In this document: positions 12,561-25,328 of the stretch, piece after piece
How positions within the stretch are numbered: position 1 is the stretch's first letter
Layout: each line of letters opens with the position of its first letter
Assembly (NCBI RefSeq): GCF_963678635.1
Contig: NC_087070.1
Span: 44,619,467 to 44,683,466, forward strand
DNA from: Symsagittifera roscoffensis
Taxonomy: Eukaryota > Xenacoelomorpha > Acoela > Convolutidae
Length of the DNA: 64,000 nt
Direction of reading: 5' to 3'
Position numbers and translations under genes: made by a program
Notes under the pieces: model-generated
Seen by the model: the letters and a program-made list of their open reading frames with translations, nothing else
Database searches by the model: none
What the model was told of the DNA's origin: nothing

Positions 12561-13117
12561 GTCTACAATACTAAGTGAGAAAACGAAGTATAAGCCTCAG
12601 CGGAAAAATGTGCGTTGAATTTTTTGCCGGTAAAACTTACTTTCAACTATCAATAAATTAAAAACTTTCGAGCAATATGAAAAACTCCGGGTAAACTATC
12701 CAATTTTTTTTTACTGTGACAAGAATCAAATACCCTATTTTTTGTAGAAACTGTTAAAAATTTTATTCAAAACTTGTTGAGGTAAAGTAAAGGTGATTCA
12801 AAAGGGACAAAACTAGGGGAGCAAGATATCAGGAACGTGTTTGTTTTTCTGAAAAACTACAGTTTTAACTGACTTTGTTTAATTACTAAAAGCCACGTGT
12901 ATTTTGATAAAAATAATAAAAAACAAACCCAAAAGTACCAAATGGTTTTAAATTTTATCTGGCAACTAATCCACAGATCTTGCGTTAAAAAGAAAAGAAA
13001 TTATGCTCATGCAGCTCCATGATTTTTTTGATGTTGAATGACATTCAGATTGCTGCAAGTTTAATTGGTAACTTTTATTGTTCCGCTCCCATAACACAAA
13101 ACTAAGCACCAGAAGAT

Positions 13118-13646
13118 AACAAGACTGCTCGTATCAGGGCGAAGCCCTGAATGTTCCGACTGCCTTTCAGGTTTATGGAGCAGTAATAACATTAAAAAAT
13201 TCAATGAAATAAACAAAAATGAAAAAAAAATTTAAATTTGAAATTTTTTATAAAAATCATCTCCCCACACGCCATATAAAGTACAAAGGGATAGATTTCG
13301 CTCCTTGTAACAAACCAATTATGGCAAATAGGCTTCTTTTAACCAATTTGGAACGATTTCTAAGATGGATTAACTCTCCGCTTACGCGTTAAAAACGCGA
13401 AATATATCGCGCGTTAATTGTCCCAAATTGACCAAAATGGCAATCTTTAAACCCCCGTAACTTTACGAAAAATGATCACAGGTGAAATATCTTTTCAAAT
13501 TTGAGCTCAAGACAACAATACCTTTCGAATGATATAAAAAAAATTCCGTCAAAAATGGCTAGTTAAAAAGTCGAAATTTGTCTGAAGAAAAAAAACCCAC
13601 CCCGAGCACAAATATTCCGTTACTTTCGTATCGAAAGTCGGAACAA
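13118..13646 (+). repeat. Dispersed repeat R1, copy 2
   Basis: Near-full-length match to 2103-2635 in the same orientation, with the same opening hairpin, the same CG-rich palindromic patch and the same end. The two copies differ by scattered substitutions and a few short indels. Confidence 0.8.
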
Positions 13647-15279
13647 CAACTGCAGATGTAATTTCTGTAGATTTATTGCAATAACTGGCTCGTCTAAATC
13701 TAATTACCAAAATAATAAAGAGACAAAAACTTTTGATAAGCTTTGAGTCTGGTATGGAATTAATCGAACCAATTAGCTGCATCTATTCAATTTGAAACGA
13801 TTTTGTAGAGCGGGATAATTCGGCACGTGTAAAGTTTAAAACGAGCAGTTTAGTCAGACACGTGGCAGGATACTATATTTGCATAAGGCAGAGGAGACTA
13901 AAAAACACTTGGAGATCAAGAGATTGATCCCCTGAGAGACTTGAGTTTCGTAAAGTTGGTCTGAAAAAAAACCAACCCGAGCATATATAATGCTCAAATA
14001 TTTCTTCAAAAATCGGAACAACATGCTACAAATCTGAAGGGCTATAATCGGAGCCACACAACGCCAATGTAGCAGAGTTGTTGGCTTGTTTGGGCTCATT
14101 CTTAAACCATTTTCTTCGCAAATCATTATATTAGCCCAAAATAATGGAACAGGAAAACGCGATAATTTAACGGGTCTGGGGCTTAACAAAACAAATCAGT
14201 TCATTTGATTATGAACTGAAATTGATTTTTTAATGATTTGATTCACAGAACTGGTTAAAAACCCACAAATCTTTTTCGGAAATGAGTTTGCTCAGTCGAA
14301 TAGTTTTATCAGTTTCAAGCTAGTTTGCTAGTTTGCTAATTTGCAAACTAGTTTTTGCCCAACCTTCTATCGGCTTAGTTCCACTTACTCCAGCACGTAA
14401 TGGTTATAGTTTCAAGTTATCTGGAATAAACCCGCAACAAAATATACAGACTGTACTTAATTGTTATCCATTTCCGGTTTCAAGACATTACACTAGAGTA
14501 AACCTCAACTTAAAATTGAAGCCTGAAAAATCCGTGAAAACAAAAAACACGCAAGGTTTTGCATCATGTGAGTCGAATCATGGTCTGAACAGTGTCAAAT
14601 CATGACGAGTTAAAAAGGGTCATATGATGGTCAAACATCGAAACATGAATGGAATTACAGGTAAGTTGAATTTTTGACATTTTCAGATCCAATTAGCAAA
14701 TTAATACAGCTTACAGTGCTGATTCAAGTTAACCGGAAAAAAAATTTTCAACGCTTTTACTGAAATGGGTTAAAATTATACAAAAAGTGAGAACAAAAGT
14801 TGCTTAGACTTTCACCAGAAATAATATATTGCACTTTTTCTCCGTGGAAATAATATGGTGCAAGTTCTGAGTGACTTAGTCAAATAGGGCTAGAAAAACA
14901 AACACGTGTTTCATAGTTCGTTCCCAATCTGCGAGATTAATCGGAGCAAAACAGTATGCAGTTGCTATGGAAGACATCGGGCTATAAAAGACTACTGGTG
15001 ATAAACTAAGAGTAGAAATTAGGTAAGTTTATTGTGCCTTTTAAATACAAATCCTGAACATTTAGATAAACAATGCATTTTGATTTTGCATTTTGCGGAA
15101 TATATTCACATCAATACATTATACTTTATAATTTTGAGGCGCCCATTTACAATTGTGGAACCCGCACTGCATACAATTGACAAGATCCCGCCGATTCTGT
15201 GACAGAACTAATGAGCCAAATTTTGGCGCCAGACTTACACAGAGCAAACCAAACTGCATGGAAAATAATGTTTTACGTC
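13647..15279. other. Anonymous AT-rich DNA with an R1-like fragment
   Basis: A short diverged stretch at about 13930-14030 follows the R1 3' end (ggtctgaaaaaaaaccaacc, cgagcat, atcggaacaa). The rest contains only short reading frames without domains. The 5' part of the LINE that begins about 15280 cannot be traced here. Confidence 0.45.
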
Positions 15280-16884
15280 AGCAGCAATCGTTGTTTTTGA
15301 AAAAAAATGATTTAATTGAAGTCATTGAAGTCATCGAAAGTTTAATAAATAAATATAGTACAGATTGCTATGGTATCAACATTGTTCTCGTCAAGCATTT
15401 AAAAATTATACTAGCAGGCCTTTGACTGAAATTTTTAACGACTGCCTAACCTCAGGAATCTATCCAAATTGTTTAAAAATTGCAAAAAATGTACCAATTT
15501 TCAAGGAGGGAGACATCATTGACCCCTCAGACTATAGACCAATTTCGCTTATTCCAGTTCTGGGCAAACTTTTTGAGCGTATAATTTTTAAACGAGCCCA
15601 ATCATATGCAGACAAGTTTAATATCATCCAAAACACTCAGTTTGGCTTCAGATCAAATGGAAGCACTGTTGACGCCATCCTTAAATTGTTGGAGGAAGTT
15701 TCAACATCGCTATCGAACAAAAAACTAACTGTTCAGAATACGTTTTTAGACCTAACAAAGGATTTTGACACAGTTGATCACTCTAATCTGTTAATAAATT
15801 TGGAACAAATGGGATTCAGAGGGCCTGTTTTAAATCTCTGGGAATCTTACCTTGACAATGGCTATCAGTACATTGAAACTAACTCTTTTAAGACCGAACT
15901 TAAACTGGTATCTTTTGGTGTACCTCAAGGATCTATCCTTGACCCACTTTTGTTCATATTATACATAAACGATCTACAAATAGTCACAAAAAACACAGGG
16001 GTACTTTTGTATGCTGATGACACTGTTCTGAAATCCACAAACAACAAAGACTATATTGCTTTTGCACATAGATCAGCTTTGCTTGAAGTAAATGATTGGT
16101 TAGACAAGAACAAATTGACACTGAATGTCAAAAAACCAAGACCATGAGATACTGTCGGAGCACGAAAACCGAAGAACGACCAGTAAATTATCTTTTAAAT
16201 AACACCCAAATAGAAGATATTGAATGTTTTAAGTATCTTTTAATTCTCCTTGACTGTAAATTGAATTTTCATCAGCATATTGATAAGGTAAAGAACAAAA
16301 TTTTGCAATTCTGTGGAGTGTTTTTTCAATTGAGAAAGTTTCTAACTGGACGGCAATTAATATTTGCGTATAAAAGTTACGTGCAACCAATCATCCAATA
16401 TGGAGTTTTAGTTTATGCAAATACCGATAAAACCAAACTGTTAGAACTGGAAATGAAAATCAGAAGGCTAATCAGAATATTTTTTTATAAACACAGGATG
16501 GATTCAATCACTGAAATATTGCATGATAATAAAATATATATCGTAAGAGAATTTTTTGCGTACGAAGTTCTGAAATTAACCGGAAAAACTATTCGAAAAG
16601 AGTGCCAAGTTGAAACCTTGAGATATTCTATTACTGAACAAGAATTGAACGTGATATTTTCAAAGCAAAAAAAAAAAAATCAAAAATTAGCTATAAGCAG
16701 AAATAAACTCAACAGAGGGTCGATTACAGCTAAAATGAGAAAAATGTTCAACTTTGTCATAAATTTTTTTCCCACCCGGGTCGATTTCTTGAAAGGGGCT
16801 TCTCGGTTTCAATTAAATAGTTTTAATCATAAATTTTTGGTTAATTACTTTCTAGGAAATACGATTTTACTGGGCATGTTTTGA
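15280..16884 (+). pseudogene. 5'-truncated non-LTR retrotransposon (LINE) reverse transcriptase
   Basis: Three overlapping frames give a LINE-type ORF2 from the region before the RT to the 3' domain. Frame 1 (to 15425) has the pre-RT helix (LIEVIEVIESLINKY). Frame 2 (from about 15400 to 16147) carries IFKEGD, DYRPISL, FGFR, FLDLTKDFDTVDH, GVPQGSILDPLLF, YINDL and the catalytic YADDT. Frame 3 (to 16884) has the C-terminal part (FKYL..LDCKLNFHQHI, YKSYVQPIIQYG). Frameshifts occur near 15400 and 16130. The motif set fits the Jockey/CR1-like group, but I cannot assign a clade. The endonuclease and ORF1 are missing, and no poly-A or target duplication was identified. Confidence 0.85.
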
Positions 16885-17720
16885 GACTTTTTATTGATCA
16901 ATAAGTAGAACTTGTTTCTGTTGGTTTCTAAGTTATGGGTAGAAAAGACTGCCTGAGAAAATTAAATTAATTTTTTTATACAGAATGGTTTAAAGGTGCG
17001 AATAAAGAGGTTTTACGTTTAATAAATGGTTACCGGTAGAAAATCCATTGCATTGGTTCAAAGAATTTAAGTACTTTTTTGTTCTCCGCTTAATGAGACA
17101 CCTGAAAACGGGCCTTGTTGGCTTAATGGTGTTCTCCCAAACGATTCTAATTTGTATTTATAAATTTTTATAAATAACTTTGTAACTACATATCGTTTGG
17201 AAACAATTTATTATTATATTCTTGGCCGTTGAATCTTACATTGAAGATTTTTGTGCGCACAATCCATTGAAGTTTATTAATTGGATTATGTTGAAACATG
17301 CTGAAAGACATGTCTCTGGATTCCAGTGAATTACAGACAAAAAAATTAGCGCCACGCCTGAGCACAGATTGGTCTCGTTATGAAAATTTTAGATAAAAGT
17401 TTTGATAACTTCGGGTTTTAAAGTCTCTTGTTGGCGCATAAAAACGTTAAGACACACATTCATCGGAAACCACTTTGGTTAAAGTTTGGATTCTCGTCAA
17501 TTATCCGATTGTTGTGGTTTTGGTAAGGCTTATAATAGCCAGACTATTCAACAAAAATGCAAGTAATAAAACACATTTTCTGTCTGATTTTTAAATTTGC
17601 TCTATACCAAACCACATAACTGATTAAAAGAACTAAATTTAATTATTTGCAACAAATATTCATTAACTAATCAATTTGTAAATGTTGTTTACTTTTATGT
17701 GCTTTTTTGAGAAAAATCTT
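16885..17720. other. Anonymous AT-rich DNA downstream of the LINE
   Basis: Probably contains the LINE 3' UTR at its start; the end of that element cannot be defined. No other feature is supported. Confidence 0.4.
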
Positions 17721-17739
17721 GAAATTTGGTGCGGCTAAA

Positions 17740-18980
17740 ATTTGAATATTTGTGTTGGTTTTTGATTCTTTCGACAAAATTTTCATTAGAACAGAAGTTT
17801 AAACTATCAGTTTTTGACAGATTCTCATCAGGTTTTGTTGTGCTGAGCTCAAATTATGATCATTTTTTGTAATGTTATGGCGGTTTAAAATTGGAAATTT
17901 GTCTTATTAATAGCCCACATTGAACTATAGTACGTAAACATTTCACTATGCTGTTTATAAAGCGTTTGAAGGGATTATTTTCAAACAAATCATGTTGATG
18001 TTAATATAAAACTTACAAAACAAAAAACATTTTTTTTTAGTTTTTCATCAAGTTCTTAAGGCAATTCTTACACCATATATCCTAAAAAGTATTCACGGCT
18101 TTGTCTTACTACAGCAGTTTTATTGTGCCGACTTTTGAAGAACAAGAGGAATATTTAAATTTGTGGGCTGGTTTACTTGATCAGTTAATTTTTGCCTTTT
18201 GAACTATTGGCGGGAATCTTGAGCCAAAATTATTTTTTAAAGAGTAATGTTAAAGAGGTTTGATGGTTGCTAGTTCAACCAATTTGTTATAATTAACGCA
18301 CGGTATAACGCATTCTTATAGCGGTGGATTAAAGAATTCCGAATTGAAATGAAGCAAGTCATTTGGTCTGATTATTTCGATACGTGACGCTATTTACATC
18401 GTTCTGTAGGGTTATATAGCGTGTGATGGTAAAAATAGACAAAAAAAATATTTCTTGAGAGCTTCTTTTTTTTTAGTTATGTCGACAACTTTTCAATTAG
18501 AAGACTTCTTAATTGGCCTTAAAGTGCAGTTAGAACAATCAGGACTTTACTCAGATAAACGAGCAGTGTTTTTGATGCAGCTTTTGAAGAAAATGACAGA
18601 ATATGTGGGCGCGGGATGGTTTTTTTTAGACAAACTTCGGCTTCTAACTAGCATTAGGCAGATTTTCTTATATCATCCGAAGCATTTTTGTACCAATTTG
18701 GCAAATTTGGTATAATTAACGCTTGTTATATTCCGTGCTATTAAAAAAAATCAGTCTTAGAAATCGTTTCAAAATAAATTTAAGTATTATATTTTGTCTT
18801 TCTTTTTACTTTCCACTTAAAATAGTGCGTGATGAAAAAAAATCAATGGAAATTTTAAAAACTTTCGATTTTTTTTATGCAAGTTTTTTCATATTCTTAA
18901 TGCGACCACTTTTCCATAGAGCTTAAAATGCAAACGGAACATTCAGGAACTCGCACTGAGACGAGCAGTCTTCTTTCGTT
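17740..18980 (-). repeat. Cluster of degenerate R1 copies on the minus strand
   Basis: Reverse-complement R1 words appear in order at least three times: about 17740-17890 (aatatttgtg, gagctcaaatt, tgatcattttt, ggcggtttaaa), about 18118-18440 (tgccgacttttgaa, accaatttgt, ataattaacgc) and about 18590-18980 (gggatggttttttt, agacaaacttcggcttctaa, the ataattaacgc word again, and a final gacgagcagtctt that is the inverse of the R1 start). Short reading frames at 18455-18926 fall in this repeat and are not genes. Confidence 0.65.
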
Positions 18981-19052
18981 TTTTAGTTCAATTTAGGCAT
19001 TTGCTGAATGGAAGGTAATTTACGCTTGCTTTTTAGTAACGAAAAAAAGAGA

Positions 19053-19056
19053 CAAT
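19053..19056 (+). repeat. Target-site duplication of element A (left)
   Basis: CAAT immediately before the 5' LTR matches CAAT immediately after the 3' LTR (42073-42076). Confidence 0.8.
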
Positions 19057-19466
19057 TGGAACCTGATCTAAACTACATTTTATTATTGGATAAATTAGAT
19101 ATTTTACCACTGTAAAATATTTAATATTAACCAATCATAATCCATCCAACTAACAACCCAATTATTTGTAAGTGCTGAAAATACTTGTATTTTCAGCACC
19201 AGAGAGATTTGAATTTAACTTAGAAAATAGTTGCCTCTCCAAGAGAACTTCAGCTGCCGCAATAAGCCAATATACTCTAGATCTATTGAGCCTAGCAGAT
19301 ATTAGTTAAACACCCTGAGACTAGTAGATATAAGAGTAAGATTAGGATCGGTATTAGACTAAGAAATTGCACGAATCTATCCGGCCGAAAATAAGATAGC
19401 GTGACGAGCAGACGGTGTACCCTATCCGAAATTACTCTATGAGTTAACCAATTTGGTCATAACTCA
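19057..19466 (+). repeat. 5' LTR of element A (410 bp)
   Basis: Starts TGGAACCTGATC and ends TAACTCA, and is followed two bases later by the primer binding site. It has the same length as both LTRs of element B, from which it differs by several percent. It contains a perfect hairpin at 19172-19199. Confidence 0.9.
19172..19199 (+). promoter_or_regulatory. LTR stem-loop (13-bp stem, 2-nt loop)
   Basis: GTGCTGAAAATAC, then TT, then its exact reverse complement. The equivalent hairpin in B (42843-42870) has a changed but still paired base pair, which argues for selection on the fold. It may act in transcript 3'-end or regulatory functions of the LTR RNA; the role is unknown. Confidence 0.7.
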
Positions 19467-19468
19467 TC

Positions 19469-19478
19469 TGGTGCGACC
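19469..19478 (+). other. Primer binding site of element A
   Basis: TGGTGCGACC begins two bases after the LTR. TGG is the complement of a tRNA 3' CCA, and the same ten bases occur at the same place in B. The primer tRNA (3' end GGTCGCACCA) is not one I can name. Confidence 0.7.
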
Positions 19479-19553
19479 ATAAGTCTCTAATAAGACCTTA
19501 ATAGCTTAGAATTAACCAAATATAGATTAGAAATTAGACAAAACATTTTCAAA

Positions 19554-19787
19554 ATGTTACACGATAATAACTTAATTGAAATGTCTCTACGACTCAATAG
19601 ATCAGAGCCGATATTCCGCTCAATACTAGAACTACCTGATATTGGACGAAGACCTCGGACAAGAGACGATATACGACTAAGTAGAAACTTACCATTTAGT
19701 TTTATGGTTGTAAGGCAAAAGCCAACACAAACTTTTATATTTAGAATCTTTTTAGCAATTAATTTAGATTTTCATTTGCAAACATAA
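19554..19787 (+). CDS. 77-aa leader ORF of element A
   Basis: It encodes the same 77-residue product as 43225-43458 in B, with the same start, stop and length. Many of the nucleotide differences between the copies are synonymous, with conservative replacements such as Phe/Tyr and Val/Ile. That pattern suggests purifying selection and a real small protein. The middle is basic (IGRRPRTRDDIR) and the end is hydrophobic (FIFRIFLAINLDF). No domain is recognised. It lies directly after the PBS, far upstream of gag, where accessory genes are unusual in Ty3/gypsy elements. It is intact even though the rest of A is decayed. Confidence 0.65.
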   Translation: MLHDNNLIEMSLRLNRSEPIFRSILELPDIGRRPRTRDDIRLSRNLPFSFMVVRQKPTQTFIFRIFLAINLDFHLQT

Positions 19788-20714
19788 AATTTTGAAGTAA
19801 ATCTTTATGATCATTTCAGGCGCTAAACAAAATTATTATTGTACAACAACGATTGATAAAAAGATCTCAGATCGTTTTCCTAATTTCTGCATTATTATTT
19901 AAAACATATTTGAAAAATATTTATTGAAAATAAAAATATAAATTAGTAGCATGACAATGAATAGTTAGTAAAAATAAATCATTCTGTTGTTCCAGCTTCA
20001 TCACCTAAACATAACAGCAATCATAAGCTCACTAACATCATTAAAAAACTAAATTTATTTATTAAATAAAATTAAACCATTTTAAATTTAAATTCACTTA
20101 ATTTTAAAAGTCAGATCATCGAGGCTTATCCTTGGATCTTTATAAATTTTCTATCTCACTAAATTTAAAATCTGATCATCAAGGCCTATTCTTGGATCAA
20201 AAAGAACAATTTTGTTCTCCCCCAACCACTTAGCAAGTGTCTAACGACCTCAAACGTCGATTCACTATCCAACCTTTCCAAAAGACCCAGGACTAATAGA
20301 AATTTTTTAATAAAACTAACCATTCAATTTAAGTTACACAGTGAAGAACTTCGGTTATTCATCCTTCACTTGAACCCTCTTCTTAACAGACCCAGGGTAG
20401 ATCTTAGACTTAGTAAGTTTAAAATAGTATCTAACGAACTACTTGCGTTCTAATTATACCTGAACCTTGTGGATCGATTTACTATTCTCCAACCCTTGAA
20501 CACAATCACTACCTCTAAAAAAGATTAAGCAAGTTAACACCTTAAATTAGACTAGCCACGAGAAAGTAAAAAATCATTCTCCGAAATCGATATACTTTTC
20601 TCTCCAACCCTGAACAAGAAGACCCAGGTTAAGCAAACCAAAAAATCGTAAGGACTAACAGCCTAGGAAAATAAAAATAACTAACAATTTCTTGCATCCC
20701 TCATCCTAAACCTT
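19788..20714 (+). promoter_or_regulatory. Structured untranslated leader of element A
   Basis: No coding frame. It has a possible 3' splice site (atcatttcag|gcgcta, about 19810-19825) directly after the 77-aa ORF, also present in B. Two similar hairpins with GATC ends lie at 20114-20138 and 20174-20198, followed by an AGAACA/TGTTCT hairpin, a CGAC/GTCG hairpin and an AGTGAA..TTCACT hairpin. The word gacccagg recurs several times. Conservation in B suggests a packaging, translation or dimerisation function. Confidence 0.55.
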
Positions 20715-21176
20715 ATGTCATTCAAAAATTTAGGAAATAAGCAAACAGTCGTTTTACGCAATTGTGAAATAGATAGCAAAAAATACGATCGTGTAATCAC
20801 TCCACATACACAAACAGTTGGATACATTCGAACAAAACGACAAACAATAAAAAGAAAAATTATAAACAAACAAAGACAAATCACACGAAAAAGATTTTCA
20901 AAAAATAAAAACGTATTTTCTGAATCAGAAGCCAACAGTTTGGACGAATTATGCAAATTAAAAGAATTAATTGATAAAAATTGTCCCATTTATGATCAAT
21001 TATATTTTTCTGACTCAGAAACAACTTCAAATTCATCAAAGGGAGGAAAAAGAAGAATAAAAAAGCAATATAAACACAAACCAGTACAGCTGTATAATTG
21101 GAATCAACCAATTAGACACATTGATAGATATATATTAACAGTCATCAAACGAAAAATTGAGCCACACTCAAAGTGA
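20715..21176 (+). CDS. Basic pre-gag ORF of element A (153 aa)
   Basis: A Lys/Arg-rich protein (segments TKRQTIKRKIINKQRQITRKR and GGKRRIKKQYKHKP) with a Ser/Glu patch (FSDSETTSNSSK). The C-terminal two thirds aligns with an open frame in B that overlaps the start of gag. Gag lies in the +1 frame relative to it in both copies. It may be a nucleic-acid-binding accessory protein or an upstream part of Gag reached by frameshift or leaky scanning. It has no recognised family. Confidence 0.6.
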   Translation: MSFKNLGNKQTVVLRNCEIDSKKYDRVITPHTQTVGYIRTKRQTIKRKIINKQRQITRKRFSKNKNVFSESEANSLDELCKLKELIDKNCPIYDQLYFSDSETTSNSSKGGKRRIKKQYKHKPVQLYNWNQPIRHIDRYILTVIKRKIEPHSK

Positions 21177-24100
21177 CGAAAGTCCAGATGAAGAAGCAGT
21201 TTTTCCCTTTCTTATAGATTCACTCGATGATAGAGGACAAACACGATTTTGAAAGAACTTACTCGTAAATTTGTTTAAACCAGGAATCAGTCCATGCAAA
21301 GCAGAATTCCCAGATGTAAAAATCAAAAGACAAATTATTGAACATTATTTGAAAGACATATGTAATCTAACACAACAATGCGGAATCTACACCATAGAAT
21401 TTAGCACACCAAATACGGCCCATCGTAAATATGTAATTCAAACAGACGATATAGATTTAAAATTTTCGAAAGTTTTCATAAAATATATCAAAAGCATACA
21501 ATATCACAATTCACAAAGAGCAAACTCAATATTCACTGACGAAGTTTTTGCAATAATATATAGCTATATTTCTATATTAGAAAAAACAGAAGTTCAGTGC
21601 ACCTCACCGACAGAAACATCCAAACATACAAAAGTACGAATTGAAATCACAGTATTTTCAACATTTCTACATAAAATTCGCAAAAATTGTACTAAAGAAG
21701 ATGTTTCACAAAACACTAAACATGATTTACAAAAGATTTTAGCATGGTTTATAATAGATTATTTCACCCACAATTTAGATTTAATTTCACAAGCAAGAAA
21801 AAATTTCAGACCCCAAAATACCAATGACGACATTGTCCTTTCAGAACAGTCAGATTACGTTTGGGACCCTGACTGGTCTCATCCAGCATTTCTGAATATT
21901 CCACAAGATATCTCGAGTCAAGCAATTAGTACAATATCTTTCCGCAGAGATTATGTAAAAGTAATACCATTAACCATTGATGCAACACCATTAAATTATA
22001 ATACATTTTTACCTGATGCACGAAATAACAGCTTAAATTCAACAGTCATACATAATGAAAATCTCAATGGAACCAGAAATCTTACACAACAAGATATTCA
22101 AACACCATCACACTTCATAAATGAAGAAATCGTCCAAACAACAGCATCAACTACACAACAAAGTATTTCACCAATACACCCCAATCTGACAACACCAAGA
22201 AATACAATTATATCACTAACACAGGTAACCTTACAATCAACTGTTAAGCCTTCGGTTGCTCCAAAATATTCACATATGGACTATCAAACGTATAGACCAA
22301 TGACAATACCGTCAAAAGACGAAAACCATCCACAAAAAATAGTTTTGCAGAACACAATTATAATTATGCTCACCAACAAAAAACAAATCATGCCCCGAAA
22401 AAATACACAAAAATTAAATCACGTATGTTCACATTATTGGAATCTCCCAAAAACATCAACCAATTCAGTAAACTTTCCAGATAATCCACAACCTACGCAG
22501 GATTATAGTGAAAATTACCCATTTTTTCAACAGAAAAAAAATAAACAACATACACCTTATAACACAAACTACTTATCATCTGATAATGATGATCACTACC
22601 AACCAGATATTTTTGCACCATATACCAAAGAATATCGCACACAGAGATCGCGACAGTCTCAACCATCTCAAAATATAAAAATTTACCCACAAAATCCAAC
22701 AGATATAGAAAATCCACAACAAATGCATATACAAAACCCATTTAATACACAATATTTTCAACCAATACAGCCGCAAAACCCAATGACTATGCATTCTTAT
22801 CAACCAACTCAAATGCAAAATGTAATACTGCTTCCATATTACCTCCAGCAACACGAAATAACAAAAAATCTACCTTCAAATTTTTCACAAATGCCAAATG
22901 CCGCAGAATCACTACAGATGACTATGAATCCATACCTCATGGGTGGATCATCAATAACATCCAATAAACCACTGATGGTAGTCACAGGAACAGACCCTGA
23001 ATATTCTGTAGAAGATTATCTAAATGCAGTAACAGCAAATTTAATTTCAAATATAGGACCCGAACCAATTAATACGCCACTACATCAAAATTAGATACGT
23101 AGACGCACAGCGCTAATACACACAAACCTAGATGGCGCAGCAGTATTTCAGTATTACCCATAGAAATAAAATCAGATTGGAAAAGATTCACATAAGAATT
23201 TTCAAAAATGTTTGATTCCGAAAGAAACAAACAACATCAAAAAGTTTTATGCAACGAAATACGCAGATTACCAAATGAAACAATTAGGCAATTAGCAGTA
23301 CAAATTGAAACACTAATTCGAAAAGCATATTCACTTAATACACATGACTACAAAAACACAAAAATGACAGAAATTTTGATGATGACCTTAACACCTCAAT
23401 TACCGAAAATAGCTATAAGAAAGAGAGCATCTCATCCCTCCTCAATTCGAGAACCAGATTTAGATTTTCGAAATATAGTAGATAAACTAGAACAAGCAGA
23501 ACTCACATTGAAACTCGAAATAACAGAAAATCTAAAACTACAATATATTAATCGAATTGAAACAAATACAACACATATAAATCATGTACAAGAATCAGAC
23601 ACAGACCTGATTGAAAAAATCACTGAAATACTAAATATCTACAAAAAACATCCAAACTTTAAAGGCAAACTATCTTTCAAAAAATGGTGTAATTATTGCC
23701 GACGGTTCGGACACAGTATTTCCGAATGTAGACAAAAACAACAAGACAATCAGATAAACCTCAAAAGCACAAAGAACCAAATAAATCATTCTATCAATAC
23801 ATGAAAAAAGATCACAATCTACCAAACAAAAATATATATAGTAATAACAGTTCAGGAAAATCACTTCCAAGTAACTCAAATTACACAAGAAATCAATCAC
23901 CATATAACTCAAGTTATAGAGGTAGATCACCCGAACGAGGAAATACACGAAATTTCTCACAAAATAGATATAACCGGTCGAATAGCCAAAATAACCAAAA
24001 TAACTATTCACGATCGAATTCCAATACAATAAAATTTGTTTCTGAATCCAGTTCCCAATCAAACCCAAGGAATAGACACTATTCCAATAATCAATCACGA

Positions 24101-24847
24101 AACTCATCATACAACAGAAATAGAAACTATTCACACAATGGAAATAGAAGTTATTCAAACAATAGAAATCAGAATTACACAAACAATAGATCGAGAAATA
24201 ACTCATACAATAGATCGAATTATCACAGATCAAATGATAACTATCAAAACAGATCACGAAATAATTCACAAAACCGAAACTCAAGTTACAATAATCGATA
24301 CAGAAATTATTCCCAGTCACCACATAGGAATAATAACCGTTATCCCGATTCTAAATATCGATACAGAAGTAGCACACCAAAACATCGAAGCCACATTAAT
24401 CAAGTGCAAACAAATGAAGAAAAAACTTCAGACCCTCCAGGTACTGATGACACAGGAAGTAACGAATTACAACTAAATCATATAATTTGCGAATCATCAG
24501 ATACAGAAAATGATACAGATAATACCATCTCTGTAAAAATGATAACAGTCAAAAACGACTATGAACCTATCATATATGAACAACCTTTTACTTCACATAT
24601 ATCTGAAAATCAATTGGAACTCCTCCACAATTACTATATTGGACCTATTGATAATACACAAACTACAAAAGAAGTAAACGAAATTAACACAGTGATTAAA
24701 CCCGATAAAAAAGAAGAAACACAATGCTCAAACAAACAACATATTTATCAAAATATAGAAAAAAAAACAACCAAGAGAAAAATTTTGGACAATTCCATTA
24801 CTCTTAGAGAGCCCAAGAAACAAAGAATTTCAACCACCAGATCTTGA
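21148..24847 (+). pseudogene. gag: gag of element A, broken
   Basis: Aligns throughout with the 1,092-aa Gag of B. The ATG of B is TTG here, and an early TGA falls near 21250. Then come an open stretch 21271-23094 (N-terminal domain and start of capsid), a TGG-to-TAG change at 23092-23094, a short damaged part, 23208-23804 (rest of the capsid-like domain and the CCHC zinc knuckle CNYCRRFGHSISEC) and 23801-24847 (low-complexity Asn/Ser/Arg/Tyr tail). The tail extends beyond that of B into an acidic and then basic end that overlaps the protease frame. It cannot make full-length Gag. Confidence 0.88.
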
Positions 24848-25328
24848 AATTGATTTTTTAATTGACTCAGGAGCAGAATCAAACATTATTAATATTCCCA
24901 CATGGAATGAAATCAAAACATTGCATCCAAATTTAACACCTCTTGAAACCTCTAGTAAATTAGCAACAGCACAAGGATCAACATTAGTAAATTATGGAAA
25001 AACCCAATTATTCCTTCTTCCCACAAGAACAATGGAACAAAACCAAGTGTTTTACAAACCATTAAAACAAATATTTCATATTACTGATATTAAACAAAAT
25101 ATCATTGGCATACCATTTATTTCTAAATATATACCAACAATCAACGTCCTAAAAAGTAAAATCCATATCAATGACAAATATACAAACACAAAAAACACAG
25201 CCTTAACATTCTTCCAAAGATTAAACAAACAACCACCATTTTTCTCAAAATTTTACCCTATTTATAATCAAAAACGGAAACACCTGAAACCACGATCAAG
25301 AAATATATATAATTTCTCAATAAAATAA
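24765..25328 (+). CDS. pro: Retroviral-type aspartic protease domain of element A
   Basis: In the +1 frame relative to gag, open from just after a TAG near 24763 through the overlap with the gag end. It carries the catalytic FLIDSGAESNII motif (D-S-G) about 30 codons in, followed by beta-rich sequence and the IIGIPFISKY segment expected near the end of such proteases. It is in the same frame as the pol that follows (25620 onward), separated only by stops after 25328, so ancestrally this was a pro-pol frame reached by +1 recoding. It would cleave Gag and Gag-Pol in particles. Copy B has lost exactly this part. Confidence 0.8.
   Translation, partial: KQPREKFWTIPLLLESPRNKEFQPPDLEIDFLIDSGAESNIINIPTWNEIKTLHPNLTPLETSSKLATAQGSTLVNYGKTQLFLLPTRTMEQNQVFYKPLKQIFHITDIKQNIIGIPFISKYIPTINVLKSKIHINDKYTNTKNTALTFFQRLNKQPPFFSKFYPIYNQKRKHLKPRSRNIYNFSIK

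Noticed and set aside
14333-14605. 90-aa ORF upstream of the LINE as a possible ORF1 or endonuclease part
   Set aside because: No motif of either; its composition is like the surrounding anonymous DNA.
18455-18926. Two consecutive small plus-strand ORFs
   Set aside because: They lie inside reverse-oriented, degraded R1 copies.
22493-24323. Long minus-strand frames opposite gag
   Set aside because: Shadows of the Asn/Ser-rich gag tail and the Gln-rich region. Biased composition keeps other frames open.
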